Source: Nannochloropsis salina CCMP1776
Lineage: Eukaryota > Sar > Eustigmatophyceae > Eustigmatales > Monodopsidaceae
NCBI GenBank assembly: GCA_004565275.1
Contig: SDOX01000021.1
Coordinates: forward strand, 532,230 to 596,229
Direction: 5' to 3'
DNA length: 64,000 nt
Position 1 is the first letter of the stretch, and every line of letters starts with the position of its first letter. Made by a program: the position numbers and the translations under genes. Shown here one piece after another: positions 40,411-51,687 of the stretch. A model generated the notes under the pieces. It was not told the DNA's origin. It ran no database searches and worked only from the letters and a program-made list of their open reading frames with translations.

Positions 40411-42282
40411 ATGCATGGGAGAAGAAGACAGCAACTGGGTTCCCCTACCACTTTCTGGTCGTTCCCGTCGTTCTTTCGCGTGATAGTGTTCGTCATGTAC
40501 GCTTCCTCCACGAGCGCATTGCGGAGGAAAAGTGCTGCATTTGTTTTTCCTGGTGCCCGTGGCTACATCTCTCGCTTGCGATCACATTCTTCACTGTTTT
40601 TCGATGAGCGTCGTTTCTTTTCGACTTCGGTCAGCACGGCCGCTACTGTAACAGACTCACCTGGTTCTAACTCCAAGAAAACTGGATACTACGTGACGAC
40701 GCCTATCTACTATGTCAACGATAAGCCTCACATAGGGCATGCGTACACAACCCTGGCTTGCGATGTGATTGCTCGATTTATGCGCTTGGACGGGCGTGAC
40801 GTGTTTTTCCTGACAGGCACAGATGAGCACGGGCAGAAAGTCGAACAATCAGCAGCCAAGGCGGGCAAGTCTCCTCAGGCATTCGTGGACGAAGTCTCCC
40901 AAAACTTCCGCTCCCTCGCCAAGATCATGGAGTTCACCAATGACAGGTTCATTCGCACTACCCAAGCTGACCACAAGGCGGCCGTACAAGCCTTGTGGAA
41001 ACAACTGGAGGCCGCCGGTCATATCTATCTGGGCGCCTACGAGGGGTGGTACTCGGTGAGGGACGAGGCCTATTACACGGAGAGCGAGTTGGTGGACGGC
41101 AAAGCACCGACCGGTGCGGAGGTCGTGTGGGTGGTGAAGGAACCAAGCTACTTCTTCAAGCTGTCCGCTTGGCAGGAGCCGCTTTTGGAGTTTTACGCTG
41201 CCCACCCCAACTTCATCGCCCCTGAGAGTCGGCGAAACGAGGTGATCAGCTTCGTCAAGGGGGGCCTCAAAGACCTTTCTATCTCCCGCACCACGTTCAA
41301 ATGGGGCGTACCCGTGCCGGAGGACGACGATCACGTCATGTACGTGTGGATGGACGCGCTCACCAACTACATTTCCGCCCTAGGCTACCCGGAGGCCGAG
41401 GGAAGCAGCCCCACGCCCTATCAGCGTTTCTGGCCTGCGGACCTGCACGTGGTGGGCAAGGACATCCTACGCTTCCACGCCGTCTACTGGCCCGCCTTCC
41501 TCATGGCGGCCGGCCTGGCCCCGCCCCGGCGCATCTTCGCGCACGGGTGGTGGACCAAGGACCGGCAGAAGATCTCCAAGAGCTTGGGAAATGTGATCGA
41601 CCCCGTGCGTCTGGTCGAGCAGTTCGGGCTGGACCCGACGCGCTACTTCCTCATGAGTGAGGTGCCCTTCGGCAACGACGGGGACTTCTCGAGCGATGCC
41701 TTCGTCCGCCGCGTCAACAACCAGCTGGCGAACGAGCTGGGCAACCTGTTTCAAAGGTCGCTGGCCTTCATCGCCAAGAACTGCGAGGGCCAAGTCCCGG
41801 AGCCCGCCAGCGCATTGACAGAGGCGGACGTGGCCATGCTGCGCTCGGCACGGGGCCTCCTGGAGACGGTGCGGCCTCTGGTCAGGGACGAGCAGGCCTT
41901 GCACCGGTACTCGGAGGCTCTGAATCGGGTCGTGAACGAGGGCAATCGGTACTTCGACGAGCAGGCGCCCTGGACGCTGCGGAAGACGGACAAGGACCGC
42001 ATGGCCACGGTGCTGTATGTGACCGTCGAGGCTCTGCGCTCTGTTGCCTTGCTCTACCAGCCGCTCATCCCTTCCTCCGCTTCCAAGCTCTTGGACCTCC
42101 TGGCGGTGCCCTCGGAACGAAGGACGTTCGCAGACGTGGGTGCAGACGCGGCTTTGACGCCTGGGACGCCCCTCCCGAAGCCCGAAGGCGTCTTCCCTCG
42201 GGTGGAGGACCCTGACGCGGCCAAAGATGGCGCTGCATCTCCGGCGAAACAAAAACAACATAAGAAGACAAAAGCACTATAA
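40411..42282 (+). CDS. Methionyl-tRNA synthetase, organellar
   Basis: Class I synthetase charging initiator and elongator tRNA-Met, 623 residues, single exon. HIGH motif is in NDKPHIGHAYTTL (about residue 107) and KMSKS is KISKS (about 387). The zinc-binding knuckle cysteines of cytosolic enzymes are absent, as in the alpha-proteobacterial/organellar subgroup. Other landmarks are TGTDEHGQKV, VPEDDDHVMYVWMDALTNYI, DLHVVGKDILRFHAVYWPAFLMAAG and GNDGDFSSDAFVRRVN. The 90-residue leader has a hydrophobic RVIVFVMYASSTSAL followed by AAFVFPGARGY and many Arg, so plastid and/or mitochondrial delivery is likely. The C-terminus ends in a Lys-rich tail with no EMAP-II domain. The longest frame begins at TTG (40276); I use ATG 40411, and ATG 40495 is also possible. 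Confidence 0.9.
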   Translation: MHGRRRQQLGSPTTFWSFPSFFRVIVFVMYASSTSALRRKSAAFVFPGARGYISRLRSHSSLFFDERRFFSTSVSTAATVTDSPGSNSKKTGYYVTTPIYYVNDKPHIGHAYTTLACDVIARFMRLDGRDVFFLTGTDEHGQKVEQSAAKAGKSPQAFVDEVSQNFRSLAKIMEFTNDRFIRTTQADHKAAVQALWKQLEAAGHIYLGAYEGWYSVRDEAYYTESELVDGKAPTGAEVVWVVKEPSYFFKLSAWQEPLLEFYAAHPNFIAPESRRNEVISFVKGGLKDLSISRTTFKWGVPVPEDDDHVMYVWMDALTNYISALGYPEAEGSSPTPYQRFWPADLHVVGKDILRFHAVYWPAFLMAAGLAPPRRIFAHGWWTKDRQKISKSLGNVIDPVRLVEQFGLDPTRYFLMSEVPFGNDGDFSSDAFVRRVNNQLANELGNLFQRSLAFIAKNCEGQVPEPASALTEADVAMLRSARGLLETVRPLVRDEQALHRYSEALNRVVNEGNRYFDEQAPWTLRKTDKDRMATVLYVTVEALRSVALLYQPLIPSSASKLLDLLAVPSERRTFADVGADAALTPGTPLPKPEGVFPRVEDPDAAKDGAASPAKQKQHKKTKAL

Positions 42283-42433
42283 GAGGTCAAGGGGGAAGGT
42301 GCATAGTGTGCAACAAGAGCATTAACGTCAAAGAAAACTGCACGTTCAAGCCCGCGTGAATCTGCCGGTCTTCTGATCGACTACATATAGCAGATACTAG
42401 TTGTACTTTTTTTCCAAAGGGAACATGAATGCA

Positions 42434-43381
42434 TCAATTTGAAATTCCAACCGGACCATCCTCAAGCGATTCTCGGACGTCCTCTAGGCCGTCGTCCCAC
42501 TCCCGGGGGTAGGGGCTCGTGAACGTAAGACGTTCCTGCGTTCGCGGATGCCGGAAAGACAGGGACTCCGCATGAAGACATAGACGTCCGCCCGGAGCCT
42601 TTTCCTGCACACGCAATGGGGCGTAGAAAGGGTCCCCCAGGATTGGGTTGCCGATGCAGCTCAAATGGACGCGTAGTTGATGAGTGCGGCCTGTGACCGG
42701 CTCAAGGCCCACCAGGTTTCGATCGATCCCGCTCCTGCGCACCCGGTATCGTGTCATGGAGGCTTTTCCCGCGGCGAAGTCCACCATTTGCTTGGGCGGG
42801 TTGTCCATATCTTTGCTCAGTGGTAGTTCGATTTTTCCCTCGAAAGCTTCCACGTTCCCCTCCACCAACGCCACATATCGCTTTTGCATACCTTCATTCC
42901 CGTTTCCCGTCATGAATTTCGCCTCAGGTCTTAACTGAGCGTGCAAGTTTTTTAACGCAGCATCATTCCTGGCGAAGACCAAGACTCCTGACGTTCCCTG
43001 GTCCAACCGATGGACAACCATACGCGCAAAGTCCTTGATCTTGGCGTGTGCTGCTACTCGCACCACCAAGGAGTCCTGAATAAAACGTCCAGGCACGCAT
43101 AAGCTTCCCGCTGGCTTCGTGACCACGATCACGTCCGTGTCGTCGTACAATATCTGAAGCTCAAAGCCCTCCATGGCCTTGATGTGGGCTTCGATGCCTT
43201 CCTTTCCGTCGCCCGGCCGAAACCCCTGGATGGCCATACTACTGCTACCATAGGGACAGCTCCTCGTTCGAAGGAGTGGAAGGAAAGCTTCCGTCACCCA
43301 GGCCCAAGAGCGGCTAAGCATATGGAGCGCAAATAGAAGCAAGAAAACCTTGTAGAGTATACTGTTGCGCGGGGCGTCCAT
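42434..43381 (-). CDS. RluA-family pseudouridine synthase, organelle-targeted
   Basis: Isomerises uridine in rRNA or tRNA, 315 residues. Catalytic Asp lies in FARMVVHRLDQGTSGVLVFA; KPAGSLCVPG, QKRYVALVEG, GLEPVTGRTHQLRVHLSCIGNPILGD and LHAESLSFRHP are family blocks. The N-terminus MDAPRNSILYKVFLLLFALH is a signal peptide followed by WVTEAFLPLLR, an ASAF-like motif, so plastid rRNA modification is likely. No S4 domain is present. The ATG at 43381 is chosen; the open frame continues upstream only to a GTG. The exact uridine modified cannot be predicted. The 3' end is 150 bases from the MetRS stop (convergent). Confidence 0.9.
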   Translation of the reverse strand: MDAPRNSILYKVFLLLFALHMLSRSWAWVTEAFLPLLRTRSCPYGSSSMAIQGFRPGDGKEGIEAHIKAMEGFELQILYDDTDVIVVTKPAGSLCVPGRFIQDSLVVRVAAHAKIKDFARMVVHRLDQGTSGVLVFARNDAALKNLHAQLRPEAKFMTGNGNEGMQKRYVALVEGNVEAFEGKIELPLSKDMDNPPKQMVDFAAGKASMTRYRVRRSGIDRNLVGLEPVTGRTHQLRVHLSCIGNPILGDPFYAPLRVQEKAPGGRLCLHAESLSFRHPRTQERLTFTSPYPREWDDGLEDVRESLEDGPVGISN

Positions 43382-43849
43382 CCAAGTGGCGCGAGAAGAA
43401 AGCTTTGACTGGGGGAGTAGCACTACCAGTACTCCTACTAAAGTAGGGGGGGAGGTTGGCCGGCCTGTCAGACGTGATGCCGACACACTCCCAACAATGC
43501 AGTGCTCGGCCCAGGCACGTGCTTGTATCCCTGTGTATGTCGAGTGCTAAAGGATGATTATGGTCGACTTCCTCATAGGATAAGCATGTGTATAGACTTT
43601 CAAGGTTTCGCCTGTGAAACAGGACGCATGCGTGGAATGGAAACAGCCAAGAGGCCGAGCGCCTTGCTGCAGCCTCGCCGCTTTCACTGTCAACCCAAAA
43701 TCACCATTTCACCCTGACTAATGACTGTGTGACGTGCAGAAGTAGGGGGCGACGCCTTTCTGCTGACTTTTGGGGTGAGAAGACACGGGAGGCCTGGGCG
43801 GTTGATCTGAAAACAGCGCAGAGGCTCCTCGGCCCCGTCGTTTTCCGCA
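43382..43849. other. Divergent promoter region, RluA/M16 peptidase
   Basis: No coding sequence recognised between the two divergent starts. Confidence 0.4.
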
Positions 43850-46800
43850 ATGGAAGAATCGTGGCAGATTTTGTCGGCCTCGACACTTCTTAAACCAGAC
43901 GGTAAGTTTGTGTCACGCGACTTGATACGTGACGCATGGTCTCTCGTCATGTGGCACACGAAGCAGGCTCCTTGCTCCTTACCTCCCCCTTTCCGGGGGG
44001 CAACCTCTCCCATGTTGATACCGTCTCTCCCTCCACCATTCTCTATTCACGAACCTCTTTGCTGGCCTCTCAAGTATATGACCTTCCCTTCCCTTTCGAA
44101 GGTGGGGGGCGATGGCGCCGTCTAACGAGCTTTGAAGCGGAGCAACGCATGCCCGTGGAGGTGCACATCTCGGAACGCACTGGTCTGCGGGTGATGCTAG
44201 CGCGGGTGGCGGGTCCGCTAGTGACGTGTTTGGTGTGCGTGGCTACAGAGGCTGTGGACCGGTTGCCTCACTGGCGGCAAGACGACGGCCTGGTGCACGC
44301 CTTGGAGCACATGGTTCTTGCCGGGAGCGACGCTTTTCCCCACAAGGGAGCGCTGGAGGAGGAAACTCTGAACGTGGCCTTCTCCCGAGCATCTCCTGCT
44401 CCGTCCACTGTCCCTGTAGCCCCGTCTACTGCCTGCTCCGCCCCTCCAGGCTCCGTGGCGGCCCCTGCGGACAGCCTCCCGTTCCTCTTCCCCCCTGGGG
44501 GGCCGGTCAAGGCCCTGCACCAGGTGGATTACACAGGGTACACGCTCACAACGGCGGGGCCCGCAGCCTTTCTCGCTCTGCTTCCTGTGCTCCTGGACCA
44601 CGTCTGCTTCCCTCTCCTCAGCGAAGCCGCCCTGACCACCCAAGTGCGGCACGTGGACGGGCGCGGTCGAGATGGCGGGGCCGTCTACGAGGAAATGCTT
44701 GCGGCCGAAATGATGGGGGAGGAGGGAGGGGAAAGCTCGCCCCGGCAACGCTTGCTGGAGGCCCTTTATCCGGAGGGTTGCGGGTACCGTGCCGTGACTG
44801 GAGGGCGCTGTAGCCACCTTCGTATGCTTTCGCGGGAGGCGGTGCGGGCCTACCACGCCGAGTACTACCGACCTGAGAACATGGCCGTGATTGTGACCGG
44901 CCCAGTGGAGACGGCGGAGCTCTTGGCCGGCCTGGAGGGCGTCGAGGCCAAGCTGCTGGGCGCCGGCCGAGGGAGAGAGGCTGGCCCGTTGTCGGGCGGC
45001 TTGCGGGCTCAGGAAGGGGGCGCGGGGGCCGCGAGGCGGTCTTATGCCGGCCTTGCGTCGACCGGCGACTCTGCATCCGGCCTGAAGGTTGCCAAGCGCC
45101 CCTGGCACCATATCCAGGCGATCGCTTTGGATGTGGTGGGTAAGGGCGAGAGCGGTCCTCGATTTGAGCGCGTCACGTACCCATGCTCGGCCCTCCCACC
45201 CGCATCCCCGACCGCGCTCTCGTCTGGACTGCGCAACCTGCCTCACCACGAGCGGACGCAGCCGCGTTCCCAGGGAGAGGAGTGGGGCGCCCGCCAGAGT
45301 CAGCAGGAGGGGCAGGTTCTGCTTGGATGGCTTGGCCCATTTTGGGGGGACTTCGAGGCCAACTTGAGCATTCGCATCCTGTGGCTGTACCTCCTGGAGG
45401 GCCCCACCGCGCCCTTGCACACGGCCCTGGTCGGTGAGCAAGGGCTGTGTCGTGAGGTGACGTTCGCGGTGCAAGAAGGGAGACCTGGCTCGCACTTCCT
45501 GCAGTGTGATGGCGTGGCACTGTCAGCCATGGAAAGGGTGTATCCCGCCTTCATCGAGGCGGCGACGGCCATAGCTGGCGGGACGGAGGAGGAAGGGGGG
45601 GAAGAAGAAGCAGAGGAAAGCCATGTTGACATGGGCCGCGTACGCGCACTGATACACCGGGAACGAGTGCGATATTTGCAGGATATGGAAGAAGATACGC
45701 ATGCCAGCCTGACGTCGCTCTTGCTTTACACGTTCATGTACGGAAAGCGTGCAGGAGAAGCGAAGGAGGGGGAGCACGCAACAGCCGCGGTAGGAAGGAG
45801 TCCATCATTGGTGAGCGAGGCGGAGGAAGCAGCACAGATAAAGGATTATGTGCAGAACACGATTTCGCGCTTAGAGGCTCTGCCCTGCCGCGAAGGGAGC
45901 GCGGAGGACGCACAGTATTGGCGGTCACTGATTCGGCGAGTCTTATTGGACGCGAGGAAAACGGTCGTAGTGCTGGCACGGTCTAGCAGCAGCCTGGCCC
46001 AGGCGAGAAAAGAATCAGATGAGCAGCGACAAGAGGAGCAAGCCCGCCGCTTGGGTCCAGCAGAGCTCTCACAAAGAGCTCGGGAGCTCGAGTCGGCAGA
46101 GGAGGAGATGGCACGCCCCTGCCCTCCTCATCTTGCCGAAATGCTGCTCACATACGCGTCCACACTTATGCCGGAAAGAAATCAAAAAATGGGGGGCGAC
46201 TGGGGAAACAACCTGCCCACCGTGACCCTGTGCACGGTGCGAAATGTAGTGACTCCATCAGGCAAGATCAAATTTGAGGTTTTTGACTCGGTCGAAACGG
46301 TAGGGAGGGAGAGTACGGAAACGCAAAGGCTGCCATCACAGGACTTTGTTGCGAAGGGAGTCGACGGGGTGTCCGTCCGAGCTGTGGAGGTGGCGAAAGC
46401 TTTGCACTCGGATGGGTTGGGGTCGGAGACCTGTGAGTCCCCGGGGCCCAATGACCGCCTGCCCTTCTTTCTGCAGTGGGACCACCTGGGAGGGACCGGC
46501 TTTGTGACAGTGACAGCGTGGCTTGAAACATCGGCCCTGCCAGATCACCTCCGACCGCTTTTGGAGCTTTGGTTGGAAGTTCTTTTCGAGCTCCCCGTGC
46601 GCCAAGAGGATGGGTCCCTCTGGACATCGGAGGAAGTGACGCGGTACCTGCAGGCTGACACCGTATCGGCAAGCAGTGCCCTAGGGACAGGGCGTTCGAA
46701 TTTTTACGCGGGAATTTGGTCGCAGGCTGCCTCCATCAGTCTAAAAGTGGAGGCTGAGAAGTATTGGTTGGCCGTAAGATGGCTCCGCAATCTGCTGTAC

Positions 46801-48417
46801 AGGACAGAGCTCTGCCCAGACCGTATCGCCAGCGCAGCCGGGAAGCTCTTGGCAGACATAGAAGGCTATCAGCGGGATGGGATGTCCATCTGCTCGGGGC
46901 TCATGAGAGGATTGAATTTTGATGCTGCACGGAGCAACCATGCGGCTACCTCCTTCGTCAGACAGTACGGTGTTTTGACAGCCGTCATGCAGCGACTTGG
47001 AACTCAACCCATAGGTCTTTTGACGGATCTCGCAGCGTTACAAGAAACCCTCACGCAGGCATGGAACCTGCGTATCCATGTCGTGTGTGACGTTCTGGCC
47101 CAGCCAGAGCCGGTCCGTCCGTGGCTGCGCGATTTTCTACCCCTAACCCAGGCACGTTATGCGGTCAAGGCATTGCATATCGCCTACATAGACAGCGAAA
47201 GCGGAAGACAGAAGCAAGAGCAGCGAGATGAAAGAAAAATCCCTCCACGTGGCGTGTTCGGGTCCCCTAGTACGGACGCGGCTACGCGAGAATCAGATGA
47301 TGTCACCCTTCCTCCGCTCTCAGTCACCCTATCAAGTGTATTCTGTCCCGTGCTGCAATCGCGTCATCTTCGCACTGCTGAATGCCTCAATCCAAGCGGG
47401 AAGGGACTTTTGATCTCATCTCCAGCCGTCGATGCCGGCTATCTCGTGCAATGCGCCCCTTTTGATCCGGTTGGGGATGGCCTTTCTTACGGAAGTGCAG
47501 GGTATGCAGCATTGTTGGTTGCAATGGAGTACCTAACACGACATGCCCCACTGCAACACTGTCAGGCTTCGCATGTGACAGTAGCTTCTCGGGGACATAC
47601 TGTCGAGACAGGGGCGGATGCGGCACCGAGTACATCACCTGGCACAGGGTTGAATGTCGGAGTCGACGGAGCGTCAACAGGAGCTGCGGCAGGTACTTCT
47701 CTTCGAAGCATTTATCCGTGCAGCTATGAACTGACCTGCTCACCTGAGCAAGGCATTTTGACCCTGTCCTTTTATCGAGCCCTCAATCTGACTGCTGCTT
47801 ACTCTGAGGCGCAAGATGTTGTGCGATCTTACGCAGGAGGTAGCCTTGAGGTCGATACAAGTGCGCTAGCTAGGGCAAAAAGTGCCGTATTATTCGAGTA
47901 TTTAGACCGCATCTGGACTCGTCCTGCAGCAGCGCAACAAAGCTTCTTGAACTACTTCCGAGGAACGCGGCCTTGGTTTTGCACGGAGACGATGGCGGCT
48001 GTCCAAAACGTGTCGGCACCGGAAGTGGTTCGTGCTATTCGACGACACATTTTGCGAATTTTCGACGTAACTCGGACTTCGATGGTGGCGGCGTGTCCAT
48101 CCTCACAAGCTTTAGCCCTGAAGTTTGACCTGGTGCGAAAATTGGGGCGACCGGTGGTAGAGAGCGAGACTATCGAGCTGTGCTTGGCTCGCATGGCAGC
48201 GGACGAGGAAGCCATGTCAGAGATTGAAGGCAGCACGAGCGACTCGGACGCATCACTTGCACAGGACTTGTTGGAAAGGGGAAACATTGGAGGAGTTGGA
48301 GGGAGCGTCAGGAGCGTAAAGGGATGGGTGGGCGAGGTTGTTATGAGACGGCAGGACGGGTTGTTCTTCGCTGCGGCGATGGCAGGAGTTGCGATCGTGC
48401 TTGCGAAAAAGAGCTAG
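43850..48417 (+). CDS. Large M16-family metallopeptidase, SDD3-like, with C-terminal membrane tail
   Basis: Insulinase-clan zinc peptidase of the subgroup containing yeast YOL098C/SDD3. The inverted zinc site is intact: DGLVHALEHMVLAGSDAFPHKG (HxxEH), with the distal acidic ligand probably in VYEEMLAAEM. GYRAVTGGRCSHLRMLSREAVRAYHAEYYRPENMAVIVTG follows. Later M16 half-domains are degenerate. I model exons 43850-43901 and 43967-48417 (1500 residues). The donor after MEESWQILSASTLLKPD and acceptor GAAGCAG agree in phase 1; the intron is only 65 bases. A start at ATG 43936 would bypass it. Low-complexity inserts occur at about 100-165, 320-430 and 540-620. The last residues, GLFFAAAMAGVAIVLAKKS, form a hydrophobic segment flanked by Arg and Lys, a likely tail anchor. 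The substrate is unknown. Confidence 0.85.
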
Positions 48418-49133
48418 TAGTACCATGCGCGCACCGGCTGAGGGGAAATAGGAGATTGTAACGAGTGCGGCAAGTCATAATTTGTGAAAAGCCGTCGAGG
48501 CCATACTGAAGCCTCATGGCTGGTCCAAAAGGACGGGAGGAGCTGACATGGAGGCAAGGTTTGGCGTCAGAGGGATGAAATTTTTCGTTTGCATAGGAGC
48601 GGCATGAGGTCTTCGGGATGCAATTGAAAATTCTTCTTTATGTGTATACGTGTAAAAAAGGGTTTATGAGTTGAAAGGAATTTTAGTGTCCAAAAATGTG
48701 CAATCTGTGTAGAAACTCCTAAGGAATAAAAGGAGAAGAAAATCGTTTGTACAGGCGATTAATTGGTTCACTCTTGTATCCGACTGCCTAAAACTTGGTT
48801 GGGGTTCTGTGTCTGATCAGGTTTGCGGCCATTGCTTTCCTGTTCCGCTTTGTTCCTTGCGATCTTCTTCACTGGTTTCGGTCGCAGCAGATGCCTCCCT
48901 CGCACCATCTCTTAAACAGTAGAAGAAGAAAATTTCAGTCTCAAAAGCGATGTTACGGGATCTACGCCCTCCCAGTGCCGCGCTCCAAAACTCGTCATGC
49001 CAAGCTGGTACGGTAGTACAGCTTGCTCCCTCATACGCAAGTGATGTGTAAGAGACACACACCCCTTGCGCCTGCGCCCCTCCATTCGTGCTCCCATCGT
49101 CTCATTTTCCGCTTTACTTCGATCCTTTGTGCT
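48418..49133. other. Convergent 3' region, M16 peptidase/SCP2
   Basis: About 700 bases. AATAAA occurs at about 48725-48730. Open frames are short; no gene supported. Confidence 0.4.
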
Positions 49134-50147
49134 TTAAAGTCGTGCCGTTGGACGGGCCGCAGTCAGAATCGGTCCTAGCTTGGTGGCCATGCCCATGTTC
49201 CCCTTGATCTTTATCTGACCCTTCATAAAAGCCTGCTGCGCGCTCAGTTTCCCCTGTGATACATGGAAAAATACATCATCGGCCATCGTGACTGTCAAGT
49301 CTGCGGGTCCCGTGCCTTTGCTCAAACTTCCCGTTCCATTCTTAAGATCCAAAAGCCATTTTTCCCCGTTGATGTCCCACTGGATGACGCCCTTCATTTT
49401 CGCGACCAGCGCCGCGCCTTTGGTGGGTAATACTTCTGCAAGCTGGTCAAACACCACCTGCGCTTTCGGTGCCGCAGAGGTAGACACCGCCGCTGCCACC
49501 GCGCCAGCTGTCTTCTTTTTCTTGGTTTTTTCGAGCTGCTTGCGAGTTGCTGTTAGGACCTGATTGAACTTCATAGCCAAAGACATGTTCCCTTTGACCT
49601 TGAGCTTGCCCTTCATGAAGGCTTGCTGAGCATTGCTTTTTCCCTCGTACAGGGACGCGAAATCGTCGTCTGCTACCTTGATCACCAAATCGGGCTTCAC
49701 GCTCCCTTCTCCCGTGGTGACCGCGCCGTTTCCGGTTTTCAGATCTAACGTCCATGTGCCTGTGTTGGTGATCTCAAAAAGAACAATTCCGGAGAACTTC
49801 TTCTTCAGCGAGGGTCCGATCTCCTCGACTGCCTCGCCTGTGCGATCAAGACAAGTTTGGGGGGGTAATGTCAGAAAAGAGGTGCCTGACCCTGTTGCCG
49901 ACGGAGAAAAGTGTCCGATCCCGTCATGGGTAAGTACATCAGGCGCCCATACTCCTCTTTCGTCGTTTCTTTCACGGCATAATAAGTCAGAAATTATTCG
50001 CGAATGATTTACGTTGTCAATTTTTTAAGACGAGGCCATCGAAAGGATTGGGACCTAGAAACAGGATAGCATACTTGTGCATTAGAAAGCATGTATAGTC
50101 ATCTCCTACGTACGCATTTCTTCAAAAATTTCAGGTGCACGAGGCAT
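49134..50147 (-). CDS. Tandem SCP2 sterol/lipid-carrier protein
   Basis: Two consecutive SCP2-like lipid-binding folds, 245 residues. Exons 50147-50114 (MPRAPEIFEEM) and 49837-49134 join in phase 1 with donor GTACGTAG. Domain 1 shows FSGIVLFEITNTGTWTLDLKTG, PDLVIKVADDDFASLYEGK and AQQAFMKGKLKVKGNMSLAMK; domain 2, after a Lys/Ala linker, shows GVIQWDINGEKWLLDLKNG, ADLTVTMADDVFFHVSQGK and AQQAFMKGQIKIKGNMGMA. The near identity of the two copies indicates a tandem duplication. It should carry or present sterols or acyl lipids. No C-terminal SKL peroxisome signal is present (the end is RPTARL). Confidence 0.88.
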
Positions 50148-50700
50148 GGTTGCTGGCTATGGGAAGCTTGCAGGAGGGAGGCGGGAGCTTTATTTGCTTT
50201 GTGCTTGAAAGCAGCGCAAGCTGTGGATGGGAATTTGACGCGAGATTAGTTGAAGAAGAAAAAATGAGCACTTGCCCGGGAGACAAAAGACAGAAAGTAT
50301 CGGCAAAGCCTCAGCCAAGCACAGCTCCTTATTCCCTTCACATTTCCATTGTGTGCATCCGGGTGAGTGAATGACAGATTGTGCGCTGGCGTGCCAGGGA
50401 GGGCACAGGAGTCGGGGAGGGAAGGGGCTGCCACGAGACGCGAGTTGAAGTTTGCGGTCGAGGGCTCTGAACCCGGCGTGGCCGCACTCTTTCCTGTACG
50501 TTGCCTCTGTTGTCCACGACAGGTATGGATGATATGCTGAACATGGAAGATGCAAGGCAGACTATTTGGCGTTATGGTGTCAAATTTGTCGCTTTCCCGC
50601 ACAGGCAGGTGCAACCCATTTACCCGCGCAACACTGCACAAATTTTTCTAGGTCTTAACATTCCCGACATCAAGTGACGCATCGGAGACACGGGTAGCCG
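50148..50700. other. Divergent region, SCP2/uridine phosphorylase
   Basis: No gene supported; open frames on both strands overlap one another and lack conserved features. Confidence 0.4.
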
Positions 50701-51687
50701 ATGAAAATTGAGGAGAATGGAGTCTTCTCTAGTCATTACAAAGAAGGTAAAGACTCCGACGGCACATGTGTGGAGACACAGCGGAATGTCTACCGCGACA
50801 CTAATGCTGTCCCACGCAACTTTGACTCCACTACTTTGCATCTGGGGCTCAAGGAAGGCCAAATCGCCTCCCGCATACTTTCAGTGGGCTGCCCAGGTCG
50901 CGCAGCCCTCATCGCGAAAGCATTGGATAAATCGTCTCCGATTTTTTCCCATACATCTCCACGTGGCTTTACCACGTATACTGGAACCTTCGAGAGAACA
51001 AGGGTATCAATTATCGCCATAGGCATGGGAATGCCAATGATGGATTTCCTGGTTCGTGAAGCTCGGCAGCTCGTGTCCAAGCCTCTACTCATCACGCGAT
51101 TCGGAACGTGTGGGGCGTTGTGTCCCGACGTGGCTGTGGGGAGTGTGGTGGTGGCCTCCCCTGGCTCCGTCTCGGTCATGCGGAACCCTGACGCCTTCCT
51201 GCCTCTTCCCACCTCGTCAGGCACTTCTGCGGACGAGATAAATCCGATAGCCACCGGAGGCGCGCCGCATGTACGCCCCCCTTATCTTGTCTTCGCGCCC
51301 CAGCTTGCCGACCCCATCTTGACTCAGGCGTTGTTGGGGGAGCTGAAGGAACAGTTGGGCTCCGAGCACGTCAGGCGTGGCATGAATGTCTCCGCCTGCT
51401 CATTCTACTCCTCTCAAGGCCGGAGAGACGTCTTTTTTGACGATCGGAACGAGGACTTGCTGGACATGCTCCGGGAGCGTCACCCCTCCCTCGCAAGCAT
51501 GGAAATGGAGTCCTTCCAGCTATTAGCCCTGGCCCGCGCCAGTCGCGGCAGTGTGCGAGCAGCGGCAGCGAGTATCGTGGTAGCGAATCGTCCCACAGGA
51601 GACGTCTGCGATGAGGCAAGGCTCGCTTACTTGGAGCGCACTGGAGGCGAGGCGATGGTCAGGGCGCTTGTCCGCTTCGAAGATTGA
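50701..51687 (+). CDS. Uridine phosphorylase-like nucleoside phosphorylase
   Basis: Phosphorolysis of uridine (or a related nucleoside) in pyrimidine salvage, 328 residues. PNP/UDP family fold: ILSVGCPGRA, SIIAIGMGMPMMDFLVREAR, ITRFGTCGALCPDVAVGSVVVA, and ASMEMESFQLLALAR (the ribose-binding EMES equivalent), then the C-terminal AAASIVVANRPTGD. The loop between residues 165 and 185 (proline/serine) is variable. The first about 40 residues are unconserved; a possible tiny intron there was not adopted because the frame stays open. No targeting signal seen. Substrate preference is inferred from the uridine-phosphorylase-like spacing and is moderately certain. Confidence 0.87.
   Translation: MKIEENGVFSSHYKEGKDSDGTCVETQRNVYRDTNAVPRNFDSTTLHLGLKEGQIASRILSVGCPGRAALIAKALDKSSPIFSHTSPRGFTTYTGTFERTRVSIIAIGMGMPMMDFLVREARQLVSKPLLITRFGTCGALCPDVAVGSVVVASPGSVSVMRNPDAFLPLPTSSGTSADEINPIATGGAPHVRPPYLVFAPQLADPILTQALLGELKEQLGSEHVRRGMNVSACSFYSSQGRRDVFFDDRNEDLLDMLRERHPSLASMEMESFQLLALARASRGSVRAAAASIVVANRPTGDVCDEARLAYLERTGGEAMVRALVRFED

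Noticed and set aside
44218-45495. 425-residue minus-strand frame opposite the M16 peptidase
   Set aside because: GC-rich antisense shadow; the plus strand has the HxxEH zinc site and family context.
50701-50870. Possible 45-base intron near the start of the uridine phosphorylase gene
   Set aside because: A GTAAAG donor exists, but the frame remains open through it, the intron would be very short, and the N-terminus is unconserved, so nothing supports splicing.
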